Shown: one piece after another, positions 8,111 through 18,623 of the stretch
Layout: every line of letters starts with the position of its first letter
Position numbering within the stretch: position 1 is the stretch's first letter
DNA from: Polaribacter sp. HaHaR_3_91
GTDB lineage: Bacteria; Bacteroidota; Bacteroidia; Flavobacteriales; Flavobacteriaceae
DNA: 64,000 bases
Reading direction: 5' to 3'
Assembly (NCBI RefSeq): GCF_019278525.1
Contig: NZ_CP058986.1
Coordinates: 620,001 to 684,000 of the forward strand
The notes under the pieces: generated by a model
Seen by the model: only the letters and a program-made list of their open reading frames with translations
Database searches by the model: none
Told to the model about the DNA's origin: nothing
Translations under genes and position numbers: made by a program

Positions 8111-8767
8111 ATGTTTACACTTTCTGAAGAAAATTATTTAAAAGCAATTTATCATTTAGAGTTAGATGCTGTTAAAGGAATCAGTACAAATGCTATTGCT
8201 AAAAAATTAGAAACAAAAGCTTCTTCTGTTACAGACATGATAAAAAAATTGTCTGAAAAGGAAGTTGTTGTGTATAAGAAGTATAAAGGAGTTAAATTAA
8301 CTAGTTTAGGAAAGAAGACTGCTGCAAATATTGTACGTAAGCACAGACTTTGGGAAGTTTTTCTGGTAGATAAGTTAAATTTTTCTTGGGATGAAGTACA
8401 TGATGTTGCGGAGCAATTAGAGCATATCAAATCTTCAAAATTAGTAGAGCAATTAGATGCTTTTTTGGGTTTTCCAACGCATGATCCTCATGGAGACCCT
8501 ATTCCAGATAAAGACGGGAATTTAAAAACGATAGATAAAAGTTTATTATCAACTTTATTAAAAAATGAAAGCGGAATTTGTATTGGTGTTGATGATTCTT
8601 CTTCAGAATTTTTAAAGTTCTTAGACAAAAAAGGAATTACTTTAGGGCAACAGATTACGGTTTTAGAAAAAGAAGACTTTGATGACTCCGTTTCTATTAA
8701 GGTTGATGATAAGAAATTATCAATTTCAAATAAAATAGCTAACAATTTATATATAAAAAAAATATGA
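8111..8767 (+). CDS. DtxR/MntR-family metal-dependent transcriptional regulator
   Basis: The 218-residue protein has an N-terminal winged helix (ISTNAIAKKLETKASSVTDM), the DtxR dimerisation and metal-binding domain, and a C-terminal FeoA/SH3-like domain. Likely metal ligands are the histidine in VRKHRLW and the acidic/His group in VHDVAEQLEH, with the family signature THDPHGDPIP following. Such proteins bind Fe(II) or Mn(II) and then repress uptake genes. The gene heads the operon that ends in feoB and probably controls itself and the divergent receptor. Its stop overlaps the next start by four bases (ATGA). Fe versus Mn cannot be decided from sequence. Confidence 0.88.
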   Translation: MFTLSEENYLKAIYHLELDAVKGISTNAIAKKLETKASSVTDMIKKLSEKEVVVYKKYKGVKLTSLGKKTAANIVRKHRLWEVFLVDKLNFSWDEVHDVAEQLEHIKSSKLVEQLDAFLGFPTHDPHGDPIPDKDGNLKTIDKSLLSTLLKNESGICIGVDDSSSEFLKFLDKKGITLGQQITVLEKEDFDDSVSIKVDDKKLSISNKIANNLYIKKI

Positions 8768-9774
8768 ATACCTACAACCCAATAGTAGCGCTCTTAGTGT
8801 TTTTTGGCGTTATTTTAATCTTGTATTTTATATTTAATCCTAAAAAAGGACTCTTTTTTAAATATCTCAAGGCTCGTAAAGAAACAGAAAAAACAGCGAT
8901 TGAAGATATTTTAAAGTTATTGTATCATGATCCTAAAACATCTATAAGTACCATTTTTGATGAATTAGATTTTAGTCATAGTTTGTTATTAGAAAGTATT
9001 GATACTATGCTAGAAACTGGATTGATAAAAAAAGAGCATGAGCTTTTTTCATTGACCGAAGAAGGCGATGAATATGCATTAAGAATTGTAAGAGCACACC
9101 GTTTATGGGAAAAATATTTATCAGAAAAAACGGGTTTTCATAAAACTGAATGGCATAGTAGGGCAGAGAAAAAAGAACATGAGTTATCTGGTGAAGAAGT
9201 AGAAGATTTATCTACACTTTTAGGAAACCCAAGGTACGATCCTCATGGAGATCCAATTCCAACTAAAGCTGGTCAAATTCCTGAGAAAAAAGGAATGCTA
9301 CTTGCAGATTTGCCTATTTTAAATTTTGGGAAAATTATTCATATAGAAGATGAGCCTACAAGTATTTATAAGCAAATTTTAGCAAAACATATTCATTTAC
9401 ATTCTCAGGTGTATATGAAAGAGATAAGTGAAAATCGCATTGTTTTTGAATCCGAAGGAGAGCAATTTGTTTTGCCACCTATAGTAGCTAAAAATATTAC
9501 TGTAATTTCTTTAGACAAAGCAGATGTTGTAGAAACAGATACGTTACGTTTATCTAATTTAGAAAATAATCAAAAAGCAACAATTATAGGTGTTTCTAAA
9601 GAATGCAGAGGAGAAAATAGACGAAGATTATTAGACTTGGGTTTTGTAAAAGGAGCAACGGTTAGTATCGATTTATTAAATCCGTTAGGTGATCCAAAAG
9701 CATTTTTAATTAAAGGAACTGCTATTGCCTTAAGAAAAGATCAGGCAGTTAAAATTTTAATTACCAAAGCATAA
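8764..9774 (+). CDS. Membrane-anchored DtxR-like protein fused to FeoA
   Basis: The protein is 336 residues. A single N-terminal membrane helix (about residues 6-25, VALLVFFGVILILYFIF) is followed by a charged stretch. Then comes a DtxR-like winged helix and dimerisation domain (about 42-170: LLYHDPKTSISTIF, VRAHRLWEKYL, SRAEKKEHELS, YDPHGDPIP). A C-terminal FeoA domain follows (about 255-336: CRGENRRRLLDLGFVKGAT, then FLIKGTAIALR). The DtxR metal-binding residues look conserved, but the DNA-reading helix differs from the soluble neighbour. It lies between the soluble regulator and feoB with a four-base overlap and a four-base gap. It may be the FeoA partner of FeoB at the membrane, a metal sensor there, or both. 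Confidence 0.8.
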   Translation: MNTYNPIVALLVFFGVILILYFIFNPKKGLFFKYLKARKETEKTAIEDILKLLYHDPKTSISTIFDELDFSHSLLLESIDTMLETGLIKKEHELFSLTEEGDEYALRIVRAHRLWEKYLSEKTGFHKTEWHSRAEKKEHELSGEEVEDLSTLLGNPRYDPHGDPIPTKAGQIPEKKGMLLADLPILNFGKIIHIEDEPTSIYKQILAKHIHLHSQVYMKEISENRIVFESEGEQFVLPPIVAKNITVISLDKADVVETDTLRLSNLENNQKATIIGVSKECRGENRRRLLDLGFVKGATVSIDLLNPLGDPKAFLIKGTAIALRKDQAVKILITKA

Positions 9775-9778
9775 AAAA

Positions 9779-10543
9779 ATGAAAACAGCAACAAAATCAG
9801 CTTGTGACACTTGTGCACATCATACTTTAGAAGGTGTTAAAAAACTGGGTGTAGATACAGAGAATGTAGACTTTGTAATTGCGTTAGCAGGAAACCCAAA
9901 TACAGGAAAAAGTACTGTTTTTAATGCATTAACAGGGTTGAGGCAGCATACAGGTAATTGGCCAGGAAAAACAGTAACTAGAGCAGAAGGAGCGTTTGAA
10001 TATCAGCAACAAAAGTTTAAATTAATAGATTTACCAGGTACCTATTCTTTAATGTCTCGTTCTGAGGATGAGGAAGTTGCTAGAAATTTTATCCTTTTTG
10101 GTAAACCAACATTAACGGTAATAGTTGTTGATGCAAGCAGGTTAGAGCGTAATTTAAATTTGGTACTTCAAATTTTAGAAATCTCTTCGAACGCAGTTCT
10201 TTGTCTAAACTTAATGGACGAGGCGGAAAAAAATAATATAAACATAGACTATAGAAGTTTATCTAGAGAATTGGGAATTCCTGTGGTACCAACAAGTGCA
10301 AGATCTAAAGAAGGAATTCCAGAATTAATTGCCGCAATTAGTGATTTGGCAAACGGAAAAATAGTTTGTAAACCTTATAAAATAAAAAGCATTCCAAAAC
10401 ATGTAGAAGATGCTGTGCAGAAATTGAGTGCAGCTATTAAAGAAGAGTATCCAACTGTTTCAAATAGCAGGTGGTTAGCTTTTAGGGTTTTAGAAGGAGA
10501 TACGCATATTTTAGATGCCTTAAAAACAGGTGATTTTATTTAA
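9779..10543 (+). CDS. feoB: FeoB, GTPase part (reading frame stops early)
   Basis: These 254 residues form the cytosolic G domain and helical GDI region of the Fe(II) transporter FeoB. Visible motifs: G1 GNPNTGKST, the switch region NWPGKTVTR, G3 DLPGTYS, G4 NLMDEA and G5 TSARSKEG. A Cys pair (CDTC) lies near the N-terminus. The frame ends at TAA 10541-10543, exactly at the end of the G/GDI region, and then continues in the same frame into the membrane part. Together the two parts make about 730 residues, the normal FeoB length. The stop is therefore either a nonsense mutation, a sequencing error, or a true split into two polypeptides. Confidence 0.85.
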   Translation: MKTATKSACDTCAHHTLEGVKKLGVDTENVDFVIALAGNPNTGKSTVFNALTGLRQHTGNWPGKTVTRAEGAFEYQQQKFKLIDLPGTYSLMSRSEDEEVARNFILFGKPTLTVIVVDASRLERNLNLVLQILEISSNAVLCLNLMDEAEKNNINIDYRSLSRELGIPVVPTSARSKEGIPELIAAISDLANGKIVCKPYKIKSIPKHVEDAVQKLSAAIKEEYPTVSNSRWLAFRVLEGDTHILDALKTGDFI

Positions 10544-11971
10544 TTGAAGAGAATGGGAACAAAAAACATTGATAAAATTATAGAATTATCTAACGAATTG
10601 CGTTGGCAAATTGGCGATGATTTTCACGATAATTTAACGGAAGCAATTTATGCTGATGCTTCTAAGATTGTTGAAAAAACAGTTGTAAAAGATAATAAAA
10701 AAGGGGCTTTTTATTTAAATGCTAAAATAGATAAAATAGTAACTAGTAAAATTTGGGGTTTTCCAATTATGCTATTGTTATTAGGTTTAGTACTTTGGTT
10801 AACTATTATTGGGGCAAATTACCCATCATCTATGTTGGCAAGTTTGTTGTTAGATACAATTCATCCTTTATTAAAAGAGGGTGCTGCATTCTTGAGTTTT
10901 CCTTGGTGGTTGTCTGGTTTTTTAATTGATGGTATTTATTTAGCAATTGCTTGGGTAATTGCTGTAATGTTGCCACCAATGGCCATCTTTTTTCCATTAT
11001 TTACCTTATTAGAAGATTTTGGATATTTACCTAGAGTTGCCTTTAATATGGATTCACTTTTTAAAAAATCTGGAGCACATGGTAAGCAGGCTTTAACTAT
11101 GACAATGGGCTTTGGTTGTAATGCGGCCGGAGTTGTAGCAACTAGAATTATTGATAGTCCGAGAGAGCGATTAATTGCAATTATTACTAATAATTTTTCT
11201 TTGTGTAATGGTCGTTGGCCAACGCAGATTCTATTAGCAACGATCTTTATTGGAGCTGTTGTTCCGTCAACATATTCAAGTTTAATTTCTTTGGTTGCTG
11301 TTGTAGGAATTGCCGTTTTAGGAATCTTTTTTATGTTTTTCTTTTCTTGGGCATTGTCTAAAACAGTTTTAAAAGGAGAGGTTTCAACTTTTAATTTAGA
11401 GTTGCCTCCTTATAGAACACCTTTATTTTGGAAAACCATTTACACTTCTTTAATAGATAGAACATTAATAGTTTTATGGAGAGCCATTGTGTTTGCGGCA
11501 CCTGCTGGAGCGGTAATATGGTTAATTTCTAATATTTTTATTGGTGATGAAAGTATTGCGTTGCATTTAATTGATTTTTTAGATGGCTTCGGATTTCTAT
11601 TAGGCTTAAATGGTGTTATTTTATTGGCTTATGTAGTTGCTATTCCTGCTAATGAAATTGTAATTCCGTCTATATTAATGTTAACAGTAATGGTAACGGG
11701 AGCTGTTGGTGGCGCAGGAGCGGGTGTAATGTTTGAGTTAGATTCTGTTACAGCAACAGGTGATATTTTAAAAAGTGGTGGATGGACGCTTTTAACAGCG
11801 GTGAATGTAATGTTGTTTAGTTTGTTGCATAATCCTTGTAGCACAACTATTTATACTATTTATAAAGAAACAAAAAGTAAAAAATGGACTGTGGTAGCAA
11901 CAATTTTACCCGTTATAGCAGGTTTTATAATTACGTTTTTGGTAGCTCAAATTTGGAGAATTTTAAGCTAA
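10544..11971 (+). CDS. feoB: FeoB, membrane permease part (in frame after the stop)
   Basis: This part directly continues FeoB in the same frame, and the first possible starts are TTG 10544 and ATG 10553. It starts with the end of the cytosolic linker and then has the hydrophobic core, with FeoB Gate-type segments: [29 protein letters not shown] and a second half with [11 protein letters not shown] and [20 protein letters not shown]. The conserved cysteines of the pore are present. No gap or frame shift separates it from the GTPase part. Reinitiation at the TTG or ATG just after the TAA would give a two-subunit FeoB; otherwise the transporter is inactive. Confidence 0.85.
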   Translation: MKRMGTKNIDKIIELSNELRWQIGDDFHDNLTEAIYADASKIVEKTVVKDNKKGAFYLNAKIDKIVTSKIWGFPIMLLLLGLVLWLTIIGANYPSSMLASLLLDTIHPLLKEGAAFLSFPWWLSGFLIDGIYLAIAWVIAVMLPPMAIFFPLFTLLEDFGYLPRVAFNMDSLFKKSGAHGKQALTMTMGFGCNAAGVVATRIIDSPRERLIAIITNNFSLCNGRWPTQILLATIFIGAVVPSTYSSLISLVAVVGIAVLGIFFMFFFSWALSKTVLKGEVSTFNLELPPYRTPLFWKTIYTSLIDRTLIVLWRAIVFAAPAGAVIWLISNIFIGDESIALHLIDFLDGFGFLLGLNGVILLAYVVAIPANEIVIPSILMLTVMVTGAVGGAGAGVMFELDSVTATGDILKSGGWTLLTAVNVMLFSLLHNPCSTTIYTIYKETKSKKWTVVATILPVIAGFIITFLVAQIWRILS

Positions 11972-12042
11972 TCACTCTAAAATAAATTTTGATATTTAAC
12001 TGAAATTAATTGCTTAATTTGTATTTTGCAGTAAAATAAATT

Positions 12043-15000
12043 GTGCAAAATACATCATCCTTTCAGGTTTATAACGCTTCTGCAGGAAGTGGAAAAACCT
12101 TTACGCTCGTAAAAGAATACATTAAAGTTTTATTAACTTCTGATGATATTTTTTCATTTCAGAAAATTTTAGCAATCACGTTTACCAATAAAGCAGCTGG
12201 TGAAATGAAAGAGCGTGTATTGTCTAGTTTAGAAGATTTTGCAGATGGTGAGGAAAATGATTTATTGAATATTATTGTTGATGAAATAAAGATTGATAAA
12301 GCAATCATTCAGGAAAGAAGTAAGAAAATTTTAGATGCAATTTTAAAAAATTATTCTGCTTTTTCAATTACTACAATTGATAGTTTTACACATAAAATAA
12401 TTAAAAACTTCGCGTTCGATTTAGGTTTGTCACTTAATTTTGAAGTAGAAATGGATGCCGTTTCTCTTTTAAATGAAGCTGTAGATGTTTTAATTTCTAA
12501 GATTGGAACAGATGAAAAACTGACAAACCTTTTAATAGATTATTCACTAGATAAAACAGATGATGATAAGTCTTGGGATATTTCTAGAGATTTAAGTGAG
12601 TTTGCAAGAATCTTATTAAATGAAGATGATGTGCAACATTTTAGAAGTCTTGCGGATAAAAAATTAGAAGATTTTACAAACTTAAAGTCGAAGTTATATA
12701 ATCAGCAAAAAGAATTAAAAGATTCCATTAAAAAAGTTGGTGAAGAGTGTCTTGAGTTAATAGAAAACAACGATTTAGAGCATAAAAATTTTATGCGAGG
12801 TACTATTCCTAAATTCTTTGCAGATTTAAGCACTAAATCTGTAGATATAGATTTTATCAAACGAAGTGAAACGATAAAAAAAGCAATCGAGAATAATCAA
12901 TATTACTCAAAGTCTACCGCAGAGTTTATTGCAAGTTCTATAGATCAAATTGTTCCTGATATTGTTCGATTATTTAAGGAAGCTGAAGTTGTTTATCAGC
13001 AATTCTCCATGAATAAATTGGCGTTGAAAAGTATTATTCCTTTAGCCGTTTTAAATAATATAAATTCAGAGTTAGAAAATATAAAAGAAGACAATAATAT
13101 TCGATTAAATGCAGAGTTTAATCAATTGATTTCGGATAATATAAAAGACCAACCAGCTCCTTTTATTTATGAAAGAATTGGGCAACGTTTTCAGCATTAT
13201 TTTATTGACGAAATGCAAGATACTTCTGTGTTGCAATGGCAAAATTTAGTGCCATTAATAGACAATACGTTGGCGCAAGAAAATAGCAATTTATTATTGG
13301 TTGGCGATGGAAAACAAGCCATTTATAGATGGCGTGGAGGAAAAGCGGAACAATTTATTGAATTAGGTTCAGACAGATTGAATCCTTTTCATGTTTCTAA
13401 AGAAATTAAGAATTTAGAAACCAATTTTAGAAGTTATTCAGAGGTTATTAATTTTAATAATTCGTTTTTTCAGCATACGGCAAATTTCATTCAGAATGAA
13501 TCGTATAAGAATATTTTTATAGAGGGGAATAAACAAATAGAAAATGCTAAAAAAGGAGGTTTAGTTTCGTTAACCTTCCTTGAAAAAAATGAAGACAAAG
13601 AGCTTGAAAAAGTAAAATATCCGCAGAAGGTTTTAGAGAAAATCCTCCAATTAAAGGAGAGTTTTTCTTTGAGTGAAATTTGCGTGTTGACTCGTACTAG
13701 AAAAGACGGAGTTGCAGTGGCAAATTATTTATCAGAAAAAGGAATTGATATTGTTTCGTCGGAAACCTTATTGCTTAAAAATAGTGCAAAAGTTACTTTT
13801 ATTGTTGATGTTTTAAAGGTTTTACAAAACCCAAGTGATGAAGAAACACGTTTTGAAATGCTGTATTTTTTACATCAACATTTACAGATAGAAAAACCAA
13901 AACATGTCTTTTTTAATGAATTTGCAAAATCGGATAATCAAACTATTTTAGAATCTTTAAAAAACCTTGGTGTCACGTTTAATATTTCGGCATTTCATCA
14001 ATTGCCGTTTTATGAGAAAATAGAAGAAATTATTAGAGGTTTTAATTTGATAAATTCTTCTGATGCATATCTACAATTTTTTCTAGATGTTGTTTTAGAA
14101 CAGCAAAGAAACGGAACTGATGTTGGAGAGTTTTTAGAGTTTTGGGAACTTAAAAAAGAACGACTTAGTATTGTTGCTCCAGAAAGTGCTGGTGCAGTTC
14201 AGATTATGACGATTCATAAATCGAAGGGATTGGAATTTCCGGTGGTTATTTTTCCTTGTGATGTAGATATTTATCGACAGATAAAACCAAAATCATGGTT
14301 AGATCAATTGCCAGAATCATATGAAGGTTTCGATGAACTATTAGTTGATTATAGTAAAAGTTTAAGTATTGTTAGTGAAAGGGGTTTAGATATTTATAAC
14401 AAGCAACGCGAAGAATTAGAATTAGATAATTTTAATCTATTGTATGTTACTTTAACAAGAGCTGTAGAGCAATTACATGTTATTACCGATAAAAAAATTT
14501 CAGCTAAAGGAGAGGAGAATACTAATTTTTATTCAGGTGTTTTTATCAATTATTTAAAACAGCAAAACCTTTGGAATGATGATTTTTCTGAATATATTTT
14601 TGGAGATGTGCAAAGGGTCAGTGAAAAGAAAGAAGAAAATTCTGTTGCAGAAATCCATGAGAAATTTATTTCAACTCCTTGGCAAGAACATAATATTGTT
14701 TTGTTAGCAAATTCTTCTAAATTATGGAATACAGAACAAGGAAAAGCTATTGATTTTGGGAATTTATTTCATGAAATTTTATCTAAAATTATTACTTCAA
14801 AAGATGTTGAGAAGGTCATTTCTATGTATTATCAACAAGGGGTTATAAATATAGAACAGCAAATTTTTATTACAAAAAGTGTTTTTAGTATTGTAAATCA
14901 TCCTGAATTAGAACTTTATTTTTCAGATAAAGTTAAAGTTTTTAATGAAAGGGAAATTGTTGATGTAGATAATCAGATTATTATTTTAGATAGGTTGATT

Positions 15001-15171
15001 TTTATAGCAGATAAAAAAGTGGTTATTATTGATTATAAGACAGGGAACCCTTCGTCAGAATATCATCAGCAGTTATTAAGGTATGAAAGAACTCTAAAAT
15101 CAATGAATTTTAAAGTAGAAAAAAAACTATTGATCTATATTAATGAAGAAATTGACGTTGTTGAGGTGTAA
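12043..15171 (+). CDS. AddA/RecB-like UvrD helicase with C-terminal nuclease domain
   Basis: The 1042-residue protein starts at GTG. UvrD-family motifs are in order: Walker A SAGSGKTFTL, Ia ITFTNKAAGEMKERV, Walker B YFIDEMQDTSVLQW, III GDGKQAIYRWRGG, V TIHKSKGLEFPVV and VI LYVTLTRAVEQL. The C-terminal end holds a PD-(D/E)XK nuclease: NLFHEIL, then ILDRL, then IIDYKTG. It therefore probably resects double-strand breaks as the helicase-nuclease subunit of an AddAB-type enzyme. The partner AddB is not next to it here. It begins 71 bases after feoB and is probably transcribed on its own. Confidence 0.85.
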   Translation: MQNTSSFQVYNASAGSGKTFTLVKEYIKVLLTSDDIFSFQKILAITFTNKAAGEMKERVLSSLEDFADGEENDLLNIIVDEIKIDKAIIQERSKKILDAILKNYSAFSITTIDSFTHKIIKNFAFDLGLSLNFEVEMDAVSLLNEAVDVLISKIGTDEKLTNLLIDYSLDKTDDDKSWDISRDLSEFARILLNEDDVQHFRSLADKKLEDFTNLKSKLYNQQKELKDSIKKVGEECLELIENNDLEHKNFMRGTIPKFFADLSTKSVDIDFIKRSETIKKAIENNQYYSKSTAEFIASSIDQIVPDIVRLFKEAEVVYQQFSMNKLALKSIIPLAVLNNINSELENIKEDNNIRLNAEFNQLISDNIKDQPAPFIYERIGQRFQHYFIDEMQDTSVLQWQNLVPLIDNTLAQENSNLLLVGDGKQAIYRWRGGKAEQFIELGSDRLNPFHVSKEIKNLETNFRSYSEVINFNNSFFQHTANFIQNESYKNIFIEGNKQIENAKKGGLVSLTFLEKNEDKELEKVKYPQKVLEKILQLKESFSLSEICVLTRTRKDGVAVANYLSEKGIDIVSSETLLLKNSAKVTFIVDVLKVLQNPSDEETRFEMLYFLHQHLQIEKPKHVFFNEFAKSDNQTILESLKNLGVTFNISAFHQLPFYEKIEEIIRGFNLINSSDAYLQFFLDVVLEQQRNGTDVGEFLEFWELKKERLSIVAPESAGAVQIMTIHKSKGLEFPVVIFPCDVDIYRQIKPKSWLDQLPESYEGFDELLVDYSKSLSIVSERGLDIYNKQREELELDNFNLLYVTLTRAVEQLHVITDKKISAKGEENTNFYSGVFINYLKQQNLWNDDFSEYIFGDVQRVSEKKEENSVAEIHEKFISTPWQEHNIVLLANSSKLWNTEQGKAIDFGNLFHEILSKIITSKDVEKVISMYYQQGVINIEQQIFITKSVFSIVNHPELELYFSDKVKVFNEREIVDVDNQIIILDRLIFIADKKVVIIDYKTGNPSSEYHQQLLRYERTLKSMNFKVEKKLLIYINEEIDVVEV

Positions 15172-15417
15172 TTTGTAGAAAAGTATCAACTTAAAAATTA
15201 AGATAAATTTATAATTAAAAATAGTAATTTAACTGCTTAATTCTTTTCTCTTTAGAGCTGAAAAAAAAGTTAGAAAATAGAATTGGTTATCCTTTAGTTA
15301 ATGCTAATGAGTGTCTTAAAGAACTTTATTAGAGTCTTTATAAAAAATATAGAGTGAATTCAAAGGGAATTAGAATTAATAAAACGTATTGTTTTAATAA
15401 TATTTTGTAGATTTGTC
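15172..15417 (+). other. Spacer with a possible degenerate coding stretch
   Basis: From 15228 to 15410 one plus-strand frame reads like protein (LENRIGYPLVNANECLKELY, then after a TAG at 15330-15332, YKKYRVNSKGIRINKTYC), ending at TAG 15408-15410. There is no start codon in a sensible place, and the match to any family is not clear to me. It may be a remnant of a small gene or chance. Nothing else is seen before the porin promoter. Confidence 0.2.
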
Positions 15418-15448
15418 TTTGTATATACGATTTAAGGATTTACTTTTG
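15418..15448 (+). promoter_or_regulatory. Promoter of the OmpA porin gene
   Basis: A TTTG at 15418-15421 is followed after 19 bases by TACTTTTG at 15441-15448, both matching the Bacteroidota -33/-7 pattern. The start codon is at 15488, leaving a leader of about 30 bases. Confidence 0.75.
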
Positions 15449-15487
15449 CGTATAATAATAACGAACTTTTAATTTAAAAATTTGATA

Positions 15488-16846
15488 ATGAAACGATTAA
15501 GAATAGCTGTGATAGCTTTGTTTACGTTGGTAACAGTTGGTAACGTAAACGCACAAGATGAAAACAACCCTTGGGCTGTAGGTTTTGGTGTAAACGTAGT
15601 AGATTTTTACAATGGTGATGACTTTAGCGACCAAATAAAAGATTTATTTGGGAATAAAGATTGGAACATTTTACCTTCTATTTCTAGAATATCTGGAGAA
15701 AAGTATTTAGACAAAGGTTTCTCTTTACAATTAGCGGGGTCTTTAAATAAAATTGAAACAGTTACAATTGAAGATGATTCAGATTTTCTTTATTGGGCTG
15801 TAGATGCAGTTGTAAAGTATGACTTAAATAACTTAGTTGGACAAACAGGTTGGTTTGATCCTTATGTATATTTAGGTGGAGGTTATACTTCTGTAGATTC
15901 TAGTGGTGAAGCAATGTTAAATGGAGGTGTTGGTTTTAACACTTGGTTTAATGATAACTTAGGATTAAACTTTCAAACAGGAACTAAAAAAGGTTTTTCT
16001 GATAATGTAAGAGCGCATTACCAAACTTCTTTAGGTTTAGTGATTAAATTTGGAGGAACAGATACTGACGGAGACGGAGTATATGATAAAGATGATGCTT
16101 GTCCAGAAGAAGCAGGTTTAGTAGAATTTAATGGTTGTCCTGATGCTGATGGCGATGGAGTAAAAGATTCTGATGATGCTTGTCCTTCAGTTGCAGGTTT
16201 AGCAGCTATGAATGGTTGTCCTGATTCTGACGGAGACGGTGTAGCTGATAAAGATGATATGTGTCCTAGTGCTAAAGGAACTAAAGCTAATAAAGGTTGC
16301 CCAGATACAGACGGAGATAGTGTAGCTGATAAAGATGATAAATGTCCATCTGTTGCAGGACCAGCTGATAATGCAGGATGTCCTTGGCCAGATACTGACG
16401 GAGACGGAGTTTTAGATAAAGATGATAAATGTCCTGAGTTTGCAGGTGTTGCTTCTAATAATGGTTGTCCAGAAGACGCTATGACAGCAGAGCAAATTGC
16501 AGCTTTATCAGGATATTCAAAAGAAATCTTATTTAGTACAGATAGCGCTAAAATTAATAGAGCATCTGCTGGAAAATTAGATAAAGTTTATGATTTAATT
16601 AGTTCTGTAGATAATGTAATCTATGTAATAGAAGGTTATGCAGATAGTAGAGGAGCTAGTGCTTACAACTTATACTTAACTGAAAGAAGAGCAGAATCTG
16701 CTAAAGCTTATTTAGTTGAAAAAGGTTTTGACGCTAATAGATTAGAAACAGTTGGTCAAGGAGAGAAAGATCCTATTGCATCTAACAACACTAGTTTAGG
16801 AAGAAGTAAAAACAGAAGAGTAGTTATTAAGTTATCTGATAAATAA
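15488..16846 (+). CDS. OmpA-family outer-membrane porin with TSP3 repeats
   Basis: The protein is about 452 residues. It has a signal peptide (ending GNVNAQ), then an eight-strand-type barrel to about residue 195. Next come five thrombospondin type-3 calcium-binding repeats (DTDGDGVYDKDDACP and relatives, about 196-330). A C-terminal OmpA peptidoglycan-binding domain follows (ILFSTDSAKINRASAGKL, GYADSRGASAYNLYLTERRA, GRSKNRRV). It anchors the outer membrane to the cell wall. ATG 15488 is used; the TTG two codons earlier is unlikely. A strong promoter precedes it and a strong terminator follows, so it is a single-gene, probably abundant product. Confidence 0.93.
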   Translation: MKRLRIAVIALFTLVTVGNVNAQDENNPWAVGFGVNVVDFYNGDDFSDQIKDLFGNKDWNILPSISRISGEKYLDKGFSLQLAGSLNKIETVTIEDDSDFLYWAVDAVVKYDLNNLVGQTGWFDPYVYLGGGYTSVDSSGEAMLNGGVGFNTWFNDNLGLNFQTGTKKGFSDNVRAHYQTSLGLVIKFGGTDTDGDGVYDKDDACPEEAGLVEFNGCPDADGDGVKDSDDACPSVAGLAAMNGCPDSDGDGVADKDDMCPSAKGTKANKGCPDTDGDSVADKDDKCPSVAGPADNAGCPWPDTDGDGVLDKDDKCPEFAGVASNNGCPEDAMTAEQIAALSGYSKEILFSTDSAKINRASAGKLDKVYDLISSVDNVIYVIEGYADSRGASAYNLYLTERRAESAKAYLVEKGFDANRLETVGQGEKDPIASNNTSLGRSKNRRVVIKLSDK

Positions 16847-16869
16847 TTTTTAACTACATTTTAATATAA

Positions 16870-16900
16870 AACTCTGCTCATTTTGAGCAGAGTTTTTTTT
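16870..16900 (+). terminator. Rho-independent terminator after the OmpA porin gene
   Basis: A ten-base stem (aactctgctc / gagcagagtt) with a five-base loop is followed by a run of T. Confidence 0.9.
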
Positions 16901-16968
16901 GTTTCTGTTATTTGTTTCTTTTTCAATTAAAAAAGAGGAAAATCTTTTTTAATTAAGGACAAAAAAAT

Positions 16969-16976
16969 TACCTTTG
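16969..16976 (+). promoter_or_regulatory. -7 promoter box of atpD
   Basis: TACCTTTG is an exact TAnnTTTG match 60 bases before the atpD ATG, giving a leader of roughly 50 bases. Confidence 0.65.
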
Positions 16977-17006
16977 CAATCTGAAAAAAGAGGCTGAAAT
17001 CTCTGA

Positions 17007-18545
<1,539 letters not shown>

Positions 18546-18555
18546 AATTAGTCAG

Positions 18556-18617
18556 CGGTTTGCAGTTTTCAATCTTAAAAAAGAAAGTAAACTGCAAATT
18601 GAAGACTGTAAACTATA
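18556..18617. repeat. Hairpin in the atpD-atpC spacer
   Basis: The stretch gtttgcagttttcaat is followed by attgaagactgtaaac. In RNA these pair along all 16 positions if two G-U pairs are allowed. The tract agtaaactgcaaattgaag in the loop side repeats the same words. A related piece (gactgcaaaaaatagctg, then tcaactgcaaa) lies at about 25649-25677. It could be a mobile palindrome or a processing signal that sets the atpD to atpC ratio. Confidence 0.5.
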
Positions 18618-18623
18618 AGAGAT

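Noticed and set aside
16072..16475. Tandem repeat or CRISPR-like array
   Set aside because: The repetition is in-frame coding for TSP3 calcium-binding repeats inside the OmpA porin.
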